From DCFW01 sp963790715 (GTDB lineage Bacteria > Bacteroidota > Bacteroidia > Bacteroidales > Bacteroidaceae), in contig CAWBPN010000018.1 of assembly GCA_963790715.1 (NCBI GenBank), positions 62,001 to 126,000 on the forward strand: 64,000 nucleotides of DNA, read 5' to 3'. The translations under genes and the position numbers were made by a program. The notes under the pieces are model-generated. The model ran no database searches. It saw only the letters and a program-made list of their open reading frames with translations, and was not told where the DNA came from. The number at the start of each line of letters is the position of its first letter. Within the stretch, counting starts at the first letter, position 1. This document shows positions 26,926-37,000 of the stretch, one piece after another.

Positions 26926-28578
26926 TTATTTCATTAGTTGACTTCCGCTAACTGTAGGATCCCAATTATCATCTCCATGTAATACGGCATGTATATCATA
27001 ATTTTTCATCAATTCCTTATCGGATATTTGATGGCTCCATGATATACGCGAGTTAGAATTACCACCGGCACCTGTGCTTTTATATTCGGCAAAATAACTT
27101 TGTTTCTCGGCTTCCGGTTTACTCCATTCATTCCATCCCAAGATGTCGATATGAGGTCCCATATTGCAACGAATGAATACACATTTCGCCGTAGGTTGCC
27201 ACGGGCGACCAAGACAAACACCTGTAACTCCTGAGTCTGCCGTCAAATTACAATCATAAAAGACATATCCGTATTTCTGTCCGGGATCTGTGGATGGAGC
27301 AGTTACATATCCGCGCCCTTTACTGCGTAATTCGCAATTATTAAATACAGCTTCACTACGACCGAATATGAAATCTACCGTACCTTCGATATAACAATTA
27401 TCATAATACTGACGACTATCTTTACCGAATGTGTAAAGTGTATCCTGGAAGCCTAAGAACCGACAATGTTTAAAAATGTCACGGTCACCGCTGACAAAGG
27501 CAGCAACAGCTTGTCCGACTATGCCTGCAGAATTCTCAAATGTGATATTTTCAGCATAAAAATCAGGAGCATAGATATAACACGAAGCCGATCCTGAGGT
27601 TGACATCGGTTCACCGAAAGCATTCAACTTATCGGCATAGCCGTTACCTGTAACCACTGCTCCGTCCTCACCTATCAACGAAACATTTATCTTGCACTCC
27701 GGCACAATAAGTTTTTCATCATAAACACCTTTACGTACTAAAATGGTAGTACGCTTATTTTTACGAAAATCAGGTACTGCATTTATGGCCTCCTGAACGG
27801 TGAAGAAATCGCCTGAACCGTCCTTGGCAACGACATAATCATAATGCCTGATCTCCTGACCTATAGCCGGGACGACCTTGCCTACCGCATCTATAAACAT
27901 ACCGGCTACCTTGCGCGCTCCCATTATATTAAGGTGTGTATTATCTTTACGACCTTTTGGGCAACACGCTTGTTTCATGGAATCTACCCACATAAAATAT
28001 TGGCGTGAGGGGTTATCGCCCAAGCTTTCTAACCAATCAGACGTAAGTTTATTGGCATCAACAAAAGGAACATTCAATTCTTTTGCTACTTCTGCCGGCA
28101 CTTCACGATACCGCCCATGGGTATCAGTCAGTACTTCATTTACAAAATTACGACGGGCAATGCTGTTGAACAAAACAGGTATGCCACCTTTTTCTCGCGT
28201 CTCATTAACGAACTTCTCAAGGTTAGCCTTGAAAGTCGTTTCAGGATCGGTATGCTTGGCCGTATCTGCTTTTTCATCATTATGCCCGAATTGAATAAAC
28301 ACATAATCACCCTTCTTTATCTTGTCAAGCACCACATTCCAACGTCCTTCATTAATAAAGCTATGAGTGCTGCGCCCGTTCTGTGCATGATTATCGACTT
28401 CAAACTTATCACTTAAGAAACCGGGCAACATCTCACCCCATCCTCTTTCAGTATTGCCACCCGTTAAATCTTTATTAGCCATGGTAGAGTCACCGATCAT
28501 AAAAATTGTGGTGACAGGAGCCGACTGAAACGCACACATTCCAATTACACATAAAAAGAGAAGTACGATTTTTTTCAT
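26926..28578 (-). CDS. Fused rhamnogalacturonan acetylesterase (CE12) and pectin methylesterase (CE8)
   Basis: A 550-residue secreted two-domain esterase. The chosen start MKKIVLLFLCVIGMCA begins the signal peptide; it lies 1 bp from the stop of the previous gene. Domain 1 (about 22-240) is SGNH/CE12: Ser31 in MIGDSTMAN, Gly67-Asn-like block NGRS, GHND at 98-101, and Asp212/His215 in DNTHLN. Domain 2 (about 247-545) is a CE8 beta-helix: GQAVAAFVSGDR, FQDTLYT, catalytic Asp in GTVDFIFG and Arg in LGRPWQP. Both active sites look complete. It should remove acetyl and methyl esters from the same pectin chain. Such fusions exist in gut Bacteroidetes but are less usual than separate genes. Confidence 0.93.
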   Translation of the reverse strand: MKKIVLLFLCVIGMCAFQSAPVTTIFMIGDSTMANKDLTGGNTERGWGEMLPGFLSDKFEVDNHAQNGRSTHSFINEGRWNVVLDKIKKGDYVFIQFGHNDEKADTAKHTDPETTFKANLEKFVNETREKGGIPVLFNSIARRNFVNEVLTDTHGRYREVPAEVAKELNVPFVDANKLTSDWLESLGDNPSRQYFMWVDSMKQACCPKGRKDNTHLNIMGARKVAGMFIDAVGKVVPAIGQEIRHYDYVVAKDGSGDFFTVQEAINAVPDFRKNKRTTILVRKGVYDEKLIVPECKINVSLIGEDGAVVTGNGYADKLNAFGEPMSTSGSASCYIYAPDFYAENITFENSAGIVGQAVAAFVSGDRDIFKHCRFLGFQDTLYTFGKDSRQYYDNCYIEGTVDFIFGRSEAVFNNCELRSKGRGYVTAPSTDPGQKYGYVFYDCNLTADSGVTGVCLGRPWQPTAKCVFIRCNMGPHIDILGWNEWSKPEAEKQSYFAEYKSTGAGGNSNSRISWSHQISDKELMKNYDIHAVLHGDDNWDPTVSGSQLMK

Positions 28579-28579
28579 T

Positions 28580-29533
28580 TTATTTAATCTCCCATTTACT
28601 TTGTTCATTGAATATATTTTCCAATGTATATTCTTTTATTTCTTTGTTCGTCAGTTGTTTGCTCCATGCCACACGTCGTGCAGCAGCGGCACCGGCACCC
28701 GTAGAATGATATTCGGCATAACGGGCGGTCTTTTCATTTGCAGGATTACTCCAGTTAAACCATCCTTCGGGGCGAATATGCCCGCCCATCTCACAATCAA
28801 TGAATGCCGTAGCAGCATAAGGCCGCCATGGACGACCTAGGTAACACTTGGTTACACCCGGGTCGGCTGTAATTCTGCAATGCATGAATACATAACCGAA
28901 CTTCACATCCTTAGGAGTGGAAGCGGCAGTAACATACGAGTCCATTTTATTGCGAATCTCACAGTTTTCAAACACAGCCGTAGAAGGACCGAAAATAAAA
29001 TCCGTAGTACCTTCGATATAGCAATCCTTAAACATCAATCGTTCTCCTGCTTTGCCCGTATACACCGTATCTTGATTACCCAGGAACCTACAATTGACAA
29101 AAACAAGCCTGTCACCTTCAGTATGCAATGCCACCGCCTGACCTACTCTACCGGCAGTATTCTCTATTGTCAAGTTCTTAAACGTAATATCCGACCCGTC
29201 CACTTTCATGGTGTAAGTGCGGAAAGTACCCATCTTATTAAGATCGGCATAATCGCCATAAGAAATAACCGTTTTCTCAGAATCCTGCCCTACAATAGTG
29301 ACATGTTCCAACCACGAAGGCACTATCACCTTTTCTTTATATACGCCGTTTTTGATATAAATAGTAACCGTATAATCCATAAAAGCCCTGACACTTTCGA
29401 TAGCATCCTGTATGTTATGGAATTGTCCTGAACCGTCTTGTGCGACCACCAATGTATCACCGGCTTGAGGATAAGCGGCCTTTGCTGTTGTAATAAAGAG
29501 CAATCCGACGATTGCCAATAATATTCTTTTCAT
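28580..29533 (-). CDS. Pectin methylesterase (CE8)
   Basis: A 317-residue secreted pectinesterase that releases methanol from methyl-esterified galacturonan. Signal peptide 1-19 (ITTAKAA). The right-handed beta-helix holds GQAVALHTEGDR, LGNQDTVYTG, the catalytic Asp in GTTDFIFGPSTA and the substrate Arg in LGRPWRPYAAT. Length is normal for a single-domain CE8. It is 1 bp downstream of the GH105 gene and 1 bp upstream of the CE12-CE8 gene, so all three are translated from one message. It duplicates the activity of the fusion's second domain; sequence differences suggest different chain preferences. Confidence 0.94.
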   Translation of the reverse strand: MKRILLAIVGLLFITTAKAAYPQAGDTLVVAQDGSGQFHNIQDAIESVRAFMDYTVTIYIKNGVYKEKVIVPSWLEHVTIVGQDSEKTVISYGDYADLNKMGTFRTYTMKVDGSDITFKNLTIENTAGRVGQAVALHTEGDRLVFVNCRFLGNQDTVYTGKAGERLMFKDCYIEGTTDFIFGPSTAVFENCEIRNKMDSYVTAASTPKDVKFGYVFMHCRITADPGVTKCYLGRPWRPYAATAFIDCEMGGHIRPEGWFNWSNPANEKTARYAEYHSTGAGAAAARRVAWSKQLTNKEIKEYTLENIFNEQSKWEIK

Positions 29534-29534
29534 T

Positions 29535-30755
29535 TTACCACTTTTTTTGTTCTTCCAAACGTTCTACTTCCAAACTTGCCTTAATAAACGGTCCGACAGC
29601 CTTAGGGTCATTATCACGTTGCTTTTCACCTATATAATAATCAAAAGAACCGGAGCGATACGGGTTACCGCCTAATCCGGCCACTGAACAAGCATGCGTA
29701 ACAGTAACCAAACCTTTACTGTCAACCTCTATAAAATTCTTCAAATAACCCTTATAAGCTTTCAAAGCCATCTTCTTGAAATGTTCGGGCAAATACCCCA
29801 TGCGTATACCTTTCAACAGAGTATAAATGAACATGGCCGAACATGACGACTCCAGATAATTTCCTTTTGCATGAGGCATATCCATTACCTGATACCACAA
29901 GCTGGTCTTCTTATCCTGATATTCCTCCAATGATTGCGCTACTCGAAAAAGTATGTTCAACATATATATGCGCCCTTGTTCGCGGGCAGGAATAAAATCA
30001 AGAGCATCAACAAGCGCCATACCGTACCAACCGTAGGCACGTCCCCAGCAATGAGCACTCATACCTGTAGCCGGATCAGCCCATTTTTGCTGCTTGCTCT
30101 CATCCCAAGCATGGCGATTCAACCCTGAAATGCGGTCATAAGTGTGATCATCCACCACCAAGAATTGCTTTATAACATCGGCATAATCCTTCGGTTCATT
30201 ATTTCGGAAAGCATACTCGGCATAAAAAGGCGAAGCCATATAAATACCGTCAAGCCACATCTGCGAAGGATAAGTCTTTTTGTGCCAGAATCCACCTTCG
30301 CTTGTACGCGGGTGAGTATAAAATTGATTTCTCAACAAGTCTTGAGCTTTTTTATACTTCTCATCTTTAGTCAGGTCAAACAGTCTAAACAATATCTTAC
30401 CGGTATTAATAGCGTCCAAAGTATATTCTTCTTTTTTATAAGTTTCAATTAAACCGTCGGCGTGCACGTAATGGTCGCCGAAATCTTTCACATATTTATA
30501 TATAGTGGAATCTTTAGTTCTGTAAACATTGTAAAAATCATCAACATCAAGCATAGCACCCAATTCCAATCCCTGGCAATAATCCCACTTAAGCGTTTTA
30601 TGAAAATCGAGTTGCCACGATTCCGGACAACGAATTATCTCCGACTTTGTCATTCTCATAGACCACGGTCCACTATCCAGCAAGTTGTTTTGCGCATTCA
30701 TTGTCAAGGTGAAGCTAAAGATTAATGCCGATACAACTAAAAAATTCCTTTTCAT
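29535..30755 (-). CDS. Unsaturated rhamnogalacturonyl hydrolase (GH105)
   Basis: A 406-residue exported enzyme that removes the 4,5-unsaturated uronic acid left at the non-reducing end by pectate or rhamnogalacturonan lyases. Signal peptide about 1-21. The (alpha/alpha)6 barrel carries SQMWLDGIYMASPFYAEYA, whose Asp fits the catalytic residue of YteR-like enzymes, and AHCWGRAYGWYGMALVDAL. A TTG two codons upstream (30761) could also start, but ATG 30755 begins the signal peptide. First gene of the operon; a reverse-strand TATCTTTG box lies at 30792-30785. Confidence 0.92.
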   Translation of the reverse strand: MKRNFLVVSALIFSFTLTMNAQNNLLDSGPWSMRMTKSEIIRCPESWQLDFHKTLKWDYCQGLELGAMLDVDDFYNVYRTKDSTIYKYVKDFGDHYVHADGLIETYKKEEYTLDAINTGKILFRLFDLTKDEKYKKAQDLLRNQFYTHPRTSEGGFWHKKTYPSQMWLDGIYMASPFYAEYAFRNNEPKDYADVIKQFLVVDDHTYDRISGLNRHAWDESKQQKWADPATGMSAHCWGRAYGWYGMALVDALDFIPAREQGRIYMLNILFRVAQSLEEYQDKKTSLWYQVMDMPHAKGNYLESSCSAMFIYTLLKGIRMGYLPEHFKKMALKAYKGYLKNFIEVDSKGLVTVTHACSVAGLGGNPYRSGSFDYYIGEKQRDNDPKAVGPFIKASLEVERLEEQKKW

Positions 30756-30784
30756 ATGCAAATTATAATAAGTTCAACAGATTG

Positions 30785-30929
30785 CAAAGATAAGACATTA
30801 CCAATAAAAAATCGCGCAAAAATCATTGAAAAAGGTATAATTTTCGACCGTTTTCATCTCTATGTGTCAATAAATACAAGAATTTGAATAAAAATAACCC
30901 ATTTCATTTGATAATAAATAGTAACTTTG
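30785..30929. promoter_or_regulatory. Divergent control region between the GH105 operon and the MFS gene
   Basis: The 227-bp gap holds a reverse-strand box TATCTTTG (30792-30785) for the GH105 operon and a forward box TAACTTTG (30922-30929) for the transporter, about 130 bp apart. Neither has a well-spaced TTG, which suits activator-dependent promoters. It is the natural place for the neighbouring HTCS to bind. No direct-repeat site could be assigned with confidence. Confidence 0.5.
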
Positions 30930-30982
30930 CGACCATGTGCATAAGAAAAATATAACAATAAAATATAATTAAATCAATTATC

Positions 30983-32551
30983 ATGAGTACATTAAACACA
31001 CAAAGTATCAGTTCGACAATGACCAAATATAGATGGACAATTGCAGGATTATTACTTTTCTCAACAACAGTCAATTACATGGATAGAAATGTAATAGGCT
31101 ACTTGAAAGATTATTTCTGCTCCACCAACGGTTTCGGATGGTCGTCAACCGATTTTTCAATTTTAACGTCAGTATTTACAGCATTTTATGCAACATTTAC
31201 ATTATTTACAGGATACATTATTGATAAAATAGGAACAAAGATAGGACTTGCTGCATCATTAATTACATGGTCTATAGCAGGAATAATCAGTGCCTTCGTT
31301 GGTAAGGGATTAGGAGGACAAATAGCAGCTCGTGGCCTTTTTGGTGCAGGTGAGTCGGCCAACTTTCCGGCTTCGATTAAAACAGTAGCAGAATGGTTTC
31401 CTAAAAAAGAACGAGCATTAGCAACCGGCATATTTAATTCAGGTTCAAACATAGGAGCCATGATTTGTGCTTTGCTAGTTCCTATGATTTTGGCTGCATG
31501 GAACCCAAGTGAAGGCACAAGTTTATTCCTCGGAATTTTCCACGGGTGGCAAATGGCTTTCATCATAACAAGTTTGATCGGCTTTATTTGGCTTATATTT
31601 TGGCAAAAATTATATGCATCTCCAAGTCAAATGTTGCAAAGAGGCAAAATAAATCAAGTAGAATATAACTATATTAATAGCGATGAAACAATAAATAAGA
31701 CTTCTGCAAAAGAAAAAGAAGAAGCTACTGCAACTCCTCAAAAAGTTTCATGGTTTAAAATGTTAACATATAAACAAACATGGTCGTTTGTAGTAGGTAA
31801 ATTTTTTACAGATGGAATATGGTGGTTTTTATTATTTTGGTTACCTACGTACATACAACAACAATTTTGCCAAAACTTAGATCCTGTAGAAGCAAAACAT
31901 ATAGTAATGTACTCAACATTTATAGTATACGGTATTGCCATTATAGGTTCTGTTTATGGAGGTTCAATTCCGATGAGTTTTATGAATAAAGGATGGGAAA
32001 CATATAAAGCTCGTATGACATCTTTAGTTATTATAGCATTCTTTCCATTACTATTAATTGGCACACAATATGCAGCAAGTTTCGGATTGGTAGCTGCTGT
32101 TGCTATAATAAGTATCGCCGGAGCAGCACACCAGGCTTGGTCTGCAAACTTATTCACGACAGTGTCTGACATGTTTCCAAAAAAAGCGGTAGGTACAGTT
32201 ACAGGTATTGGTGCTGCAGCCGGAGGTTTAGGTGGTGTATTAGTACAGATACTTGCCGGCCGACTTGAAGATAGTTATCGTATAAAGGGAGTAATGCAAG
32301 CCGTTCATTCAGGTTTGATCAAGGCCACAGCTTCAATACCTGTTGATAAGATCAAATTTGGGAACTTAAAAGAAGTGATTGCAGATCCTAATAATACGAC
32401 AATGCTAAATCAAGCAAGTCATTTAATTCAGTCAAATGTTTCTATAGGATATGGCATTATGTTTACGACTTGTGCTTTTGCCTATTTATTAGCATGGGTA
32501 ATAATGAAAATATTAGTACCTAAATATAATCCTATTACAGATTTAGATTAA
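30983..32551 (+). CDS. MFS transporter, hexuronate (ExuT-like, ACS) family
   Basis: A 522-residue inner-membrane symporter. About twelve membrane segments are visible, with the anion:cation symporter signature in the first segment region (STTVNYMDRNVIGYLKDYF) and the loop-2 to 4 stretch GAGESANFPASIKTVAEWFPKKERALATG. A long central cytoplasmic loop (about 215-255) is rich in Lys and Glu. A longer insertion before the last segment (about 435-490) is unusual for ExuT and may face the periplasm. The likely cargo is galacturonate or an unsaturated-uronate product released by GH105. It is divergent from the GH105 operon and ends at a strong terminator. Confidence 0.87.
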   Translation: MSTLNTQSISSTMTKYRWTIAGLLLFSTTVNYMDRNVIGYLKDYFCSTNGFGWSSTDFSILTSVFTAFYATFTLFTGYIIDKIGTKIGLAASLITWSIAGIISAFVGKGLGGQIAARGLFGAGESANFPASIKTVAEWFPKKERALATGIFNSGSNIGAMICALLVPMILAAWNPSEGTSLFLGIFHGWQMAFIITSLIGFIWLIFWQKLYASPSQMLQRGKINQVEYNYINSDETINKTSAKEKEEATATPQKVSWFKMLTYKQTWSFVVGKFFTDGIWWFLLFWLPTYIQQQFCQNLDPVEAKHIVMYSTFIVYGIAIIGSVYGGSIPMSFMNKGWETYKARMTSLVIIAFFPLLLIGTQYAASFGLVAAVAIISIAGAAHQAWSANLFTTVSDMFPKKAVGTVTGIGAAAGGLGGVLVQILAGRLEDSYRIKGVMQAVHSGLIKATASIPVDKIKFGNLKEVIADPNNTTMLNQASHLIQSNVSIGYGIMFTTCAFAYLLAWVIMKILVPKYNPITDLD

Positions 32552-32571
32552 ACATATATCATCAATATAAT

Positions 32572-32611
32572 AAAATGGCATGCTATCATAATGTTGAAAG
32601 CATGCCATTTT
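32572..32611 (+). terminator. Terminator of the MFS gene
   Basis: A perfect 13-bp stem (AAAATGGCATGCT at 32572-32584 with its complement at 32599-32611) and a 14-nt loop, followed by a T-rich run. It lies 21 bp after the stop codon. Confidence 0.85.
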
Positions 32612-32649
32612 TATTTTATATTACCTTTTACTTACAAATTGCTATAAAC

Positions 32650-32716
32650 AAAAAAGAGGTGTCATCACGACACCTACTTTTCCCTAACCTTAAATCTAAA
32701 TCTCTATGAAAAAAAC
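32650..32716 (-). ncRNA. Candidate small RNA
   Basis: On the reverse strand a TATCTTTG box (32730-32723) is followed about 50 bases later by the hairpin AGGTGTC-loop-GACACCT (32675-32657) and then CTCTTTTTTG, a good intrinsic terminator. The implied transcript is about 67 nt with no useful reading frame, in the gap between two unrelated genes. The -33 element is poor. On the other strand the same stretch encodes a possible 15-residue mini-peptide (from ATG 32706, MKKTYCKDMVCQYTK), so a leader-like role in the other direction is an alternative. No known family is assigned. Confidence 0.3.
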
Positions 32717-32828
32717 GTACTGCAAAGATATGGTTTGTCAATACACAAAATAGCCAATATAAGTTAATTTACATCTAATAAACTATAAAATGTATTCAGG
32801 GTGTAATATTCTTATGCTTAGAAACATA

Positions 32829-34004
32829 TTATTGACACATTTCCAAAATCTTTCGCGTATCTTCACGAGTTAATATTTTATTGAACGAACCGATTTCTTC
32901 ACCCTTATTCCGATGAAGGTTATCTACCAATTTATCAATATCTGGATGTTCAATGCCAAGTTCTTTAAATGTAAGAGGCATGCCCAATTTATGATAAAAC
33001 CTACGCATGGAATCAACACCTTCCTGCGCCATCTGTCGGGTATCGTCAGATACATGAGCATGCCATACCCTACGGGCAAATTGAGCAATGCGGTCTGCCT
33101 TATAAGGAATAAGGTATTGCAAACGTGCAGGAGCAATAACTGCCAATCCTGCCCCATGCGTCACACCGTACATGGCACTGACTTCATGCTCAATGTGATG
33201 AGACGCCCAATCTTCCTCACGACCTACTCCGCATATACCGCTATGAGCCATTGTGCCTGCCCACATCAAATTTGCACGTGCGTCATAATTACGCGGATAT
33301 TTGATAACTATCGGAGCTTCATTAATAATAGCTTTAAGTAAACCCTCACACATACGGTCAGTTACTTCACATTCAATAGTATTGGTAAAATAACGTTCAT
33401 AAATGTGAGTCATCATATCCACAATACCTGCTGCCGTCTGATACGAAGATAGCGTATAAGTCAACTCCGGATTCATAATTGAGAACTTCGGACGTAATAC
33501 ATAGTCGGTACGCAAACTGATTTTAATCTTTCCTTCGGCTTTTGTAATAACCGAATTGCCTGATGCCTCACTTCCCGCAGCTGCAATTGTGAGAATGACA
33601 CCTACAGGCAAAGCCAGCTTCGCTTTTTGTGTGCCGGCATAAAAGTCCCAAAAATCGCCGTTGTAAAGAACACCTAAAGCAATTGCCTTAGCTGTGTCAA
33701 TAACCGATCCACCTCCTACTGCCAGCAAGAAGTCTACATGCCGGCGACGTGCAAGTTCGACACCTTCATATACTTTGGTATCTAACGGATTGGGTTGCAC
33801 GCCTCCCAATTCAACGTATGATACCGATTTAGCTTCCAGTGCTTCGATAACACGTGCAAGCAAACCACTTTTGACAGCAGAACCACCGCCGTAAACGACC
33901 ATCACATTAGTAGCTCCGTAACGAACAACCAAATCTCCGACCTGTTTTTCGGTGTCACGACCAAAAACGAATTCGGTAGGACTGCAAAATACAAAATTAT
34001 TCAT
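32829..34004 (-). CDS. Iron-containing alcohol dehydrogenase (BDH/YqhD-like)
   Basis: A 391-residue cytosolic oxidoreductase of the group III alcohol dehydrogenases. Start MNNFVFCSPTEFVFGRDTEK is chosen because it aligns with the family; its ATG overlaps the stop of the HTCS gene by 8 bp (33997-34004). The nucleotide-binding region has VVYGGGSAVKSG and LAVGGGSVIDTAKAIA; metal ligands are expected in GIVDMMTHIYERYF (Asp and His), and in HHIEHEVSAMYGVTHGAGL (His pair). It is close to NADPH-dependent butanol dehydrogenases, but in this pectin context it could reduce an aldehyde or a uronate-derived ketose. It is translationally coupled to the HTCS, an uncommon pairing. Confidence 0.87.
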   Translation of the reverse strand: MNNFVFCSPTEFVFGRDTEKQVGDLVVRYGATNVMVVYGGGSAVKSGLLARVIEALEAKSVSYVELGGVQPNPLDTKVYEGVELARRRHVDFLLAVGGGSVIDTAKAIALGVLYNGDFWDFYAGTQKAKLALPVGVILTIAAAGSEASGNSVITKAEGKIKISLRTDYVLRPKFSIMNPELTYTLSSYQTAAGIVDMMTHIYERYFTNTIECEVTDRMCEGLLKAIINEAPIVIKYPRNYDARANLMWAGTMAHSGICGVGREEDWASHHIEHEVSAMYGVTHGAGLAVIAPARLQYLIPYKADRIAQFARRVWHAHVSDDTRQMAQEGVDSMRRFYHKLGMPLTFKELGIEHPDIDKLVDNLHRNKGEEIGSFNKILTREDTRKILEMCQ

Positions 34005-37000
34005 TGTCTTTATCTTTTTCCGGTTGGCCTTTCCTATACATGGAAGGAGCCACACCAAATTGTGCTTTGAAACATTTGCTGAAATAGAAAGGATCATCAA
34101 TACCGACTTTATATGAAACTTCGGATACGGTAAAGTTACTATCCGACAACATTTCTGCCGCCTTTTTCAACCTGACTATGCGAATGTATTCATTAGGTGA
34201 CGACCCTGTAAGTCCTTTTACTTTCTTATAAAACGCCGTGCGCCCTATTCCCATTTTTTGCGCATAATCATCAACCGAAAAAGTCGCATCGGATAAATTA
34301 TCTGAAAGTACAGTATTAAGGCGATCTGCAAATTCCTTATCTCTGACATTTGAATAAATAGCAGGTAATTGTAGTAAGCCGGGTTCTTGCGAGAACTTCT
34401 TTTGCAACTTATTACGCGACTCCATAAGCTTAAAAATACGCATAAGCAGCAATTTAGTACTAAACGGCTTCGTGATATAAGCATCTGCCCCGCTTTCAAT
34501 ACCTTTCAGTTGACTTTCCTGCGACTCTAAAGCCGTAAGCAAGATTATCGGTATGTGACTGGTATCAAAATCATTTTTCAATTCTTTTACTACCTGAAAA
34601 CCGTCAATACCGGGCATCATAACATCACAAACGATAAGTGCCGGTTCTTCACTACGAGCCTTTTCAAGTCCTTCTTCACCATTTGAAGCCGTGATGACAG
34701 AAAAATAACTGCTTATTTCTCCCTTAAGAAAAGCGAGCACATCAAGATTGTCTTCGATAACAAGCACCAACGTTTCATTAAGTGGTTTGCCGGCCATCTG
34801 CATTGGTAAGGCAAAATTCTCTTCTACTTGTTTTTTCTCGCGGCGATTATCATCATCCTTTAATAATACATTATTGGCGATAAGAAAATCATTCGGAGCA
34901 TATATTGATTTATCAAGAGGAAGATTGACAGTGAAAACAGAACCTCCTCCTTCATTCTCATTATAACATATCAAACCCTTCAACACTTGCACCAGTTCAT
35001 GAGTTAGATGAAGTCCTATACCTACACTATTGCCACTGAACGTACTCTGCATAAAACGGCTGAACAATTCCGGTTGCTTGTCACGAGGTATGCCTACTCC
35101 ATTATCAGTTACCTGCATACACATCATGTTATCATCATGATTAATTGAAACAATCATCCTTATTTTACCTTTTGATGGAGTGTACTTAAACGCGTTCGAT
35201 AATAAATTATATGCTATCTTATCAAGCTTTTCTTTATCTACAAACATCTTATAACTTGTTTCAGAAGGAATGAATTGATAATCCATATTCTTCTGGTCAG
35301 CCTCATCAATAAAGCTTTGAAAGATGTCATTAAGGAATGCTATAACATCAATTTCTTCAAGTGAGAGTGCAAGTTTGTTATTTTGCATTTTTCGGAACTC
35401 AAGCAACTGATCAACAAGCCGTATCATGCGCCCGATATTCTTATCAAGTATCTTAACCGAATAATTGAATTCTGCCGGTAATATTTGTTGCAACGAATGT
35501 ATCTTGTCCAACGCACCGGAAATAAGAGTAAGCGGAGTGCGAAACTCATGACTGATGTTTGTGAAAAATACCAACTTATATTCCGTAAGTGATTTTTCGA
35601 CCTTTATACGGTTATGAAGACGATTAAAATTAAGTACAACGCGCATAATCGCCAGAACTGTAACACCAATGAAAATAAAATAAAAGATGAAAGCCCATAT
35701 TGTAAAATAAAATGGCGGACTCACAACAATTCCAAGTTTTGCAACGCGAGGGTTCCAGTTGCCGCCACCTGTACTGGAACGAACCATCAACACATATTTT
35801 CCTGAAGGCAGATTTTTATACGTCGCCACTTTATCTGACGACGGTACACTCCAATCTTTATCATAATGTTCCAATTTATATGAATACTTTACGACATCAC
35901 CATCGGCATAATCAAATGAATTAAAATCAACTGAAATTGAATTTTGATAATGTTTCAACTTAATCTTGCCGCTGAATGACAGCGATTGCTTAAGCGGAGA
36001 ATCTTTGTCGTCGGGATTTACTATTATACCGTTGACTAATAAGTTAGTGAATACTATAGGGTAATTGTATTGGCGGGACTTGATATTTGCCGGATTCAGT
36101 AATAATAAACCATAGTTTGAGCCAAACAGAATGTTGCCGTTTGGTAATGTAACGGCACTATTTTCACTATATGCATTGCCTAACGGATAAGCGGAAAATA
36201 AGTAGTTTTCAAATTGATGCGTTGCCGGAGTAAATTTTGAAATACCATTTTCGGTCGACATCCATAAATGTCCTGTGCGGTCTTCTATTATGCTGAGCAC
36301 GACATCATTAACCAAACCATCTTTTGTGGAATAATTTGTAAAATGCAATTTACCATAATGGCCTTTTACCGGACGGCTACAACAGCTGAATCCGGTTCCT
36401 GAATTACCTATCCAAATACGTCCTGAATGATCTTGAGTAATACACCTTATTTCGTCACTTGACAAACTATTGTTAGCTATATTATAGCAATAATAAGCCT
36501 TGGGATTACGTATGAGGCGGTCAGGGTTAAACACATAAATACCATAACTAGTACCCATCCAGAACATACCGTTATTGTCCTGCATAAGAACACGAACATT
36601 TTGTTCCGAAGCATTGGTATCAGACGAAAAAAAACGACGAAAAACATACTTGTTTTCATGTTTCTCAGCCAAGACCAATCCTCCTCCATATGTTCCTATC
36701 CACATTCTGTTTTTATTATCACGCATAATGCAGAATATATTATTATTAGGTATCGACATCGGGTCAGAAGCGTTATTCGTATATCTGTCATTTCCAATCT
36801 GCAATCCGTCACCTCGTGTTCCTATCCATTTTACACCATGAGAATCTTCTTTCATGGCATAAATATTGGCGCGTTCATTGACGTTTTTTGATTTTAGATG
36901 CATTTGTTTATCATAAACAAATAAACCGCCCAAACGTGAAGCCACCCATACATCGCCATTAATAGAAGTGCTGATCATACGTATTGTATTTGAACGATCA

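Noticed and set aside
26926..28608. Longer start for the CE12-CE8 fusion at 28608
   Set aside because: It would add MNKVNGRLNK before the signal peptide and overlap the previous gene by 29 bp; the start at 28578 is cleaner.
32829..34100. Longer start for the alcohol dehydrogenase at 34100
   Set aside because: The extra 32 residues lie in the HTCS coding region and do not match the family N-terminus.
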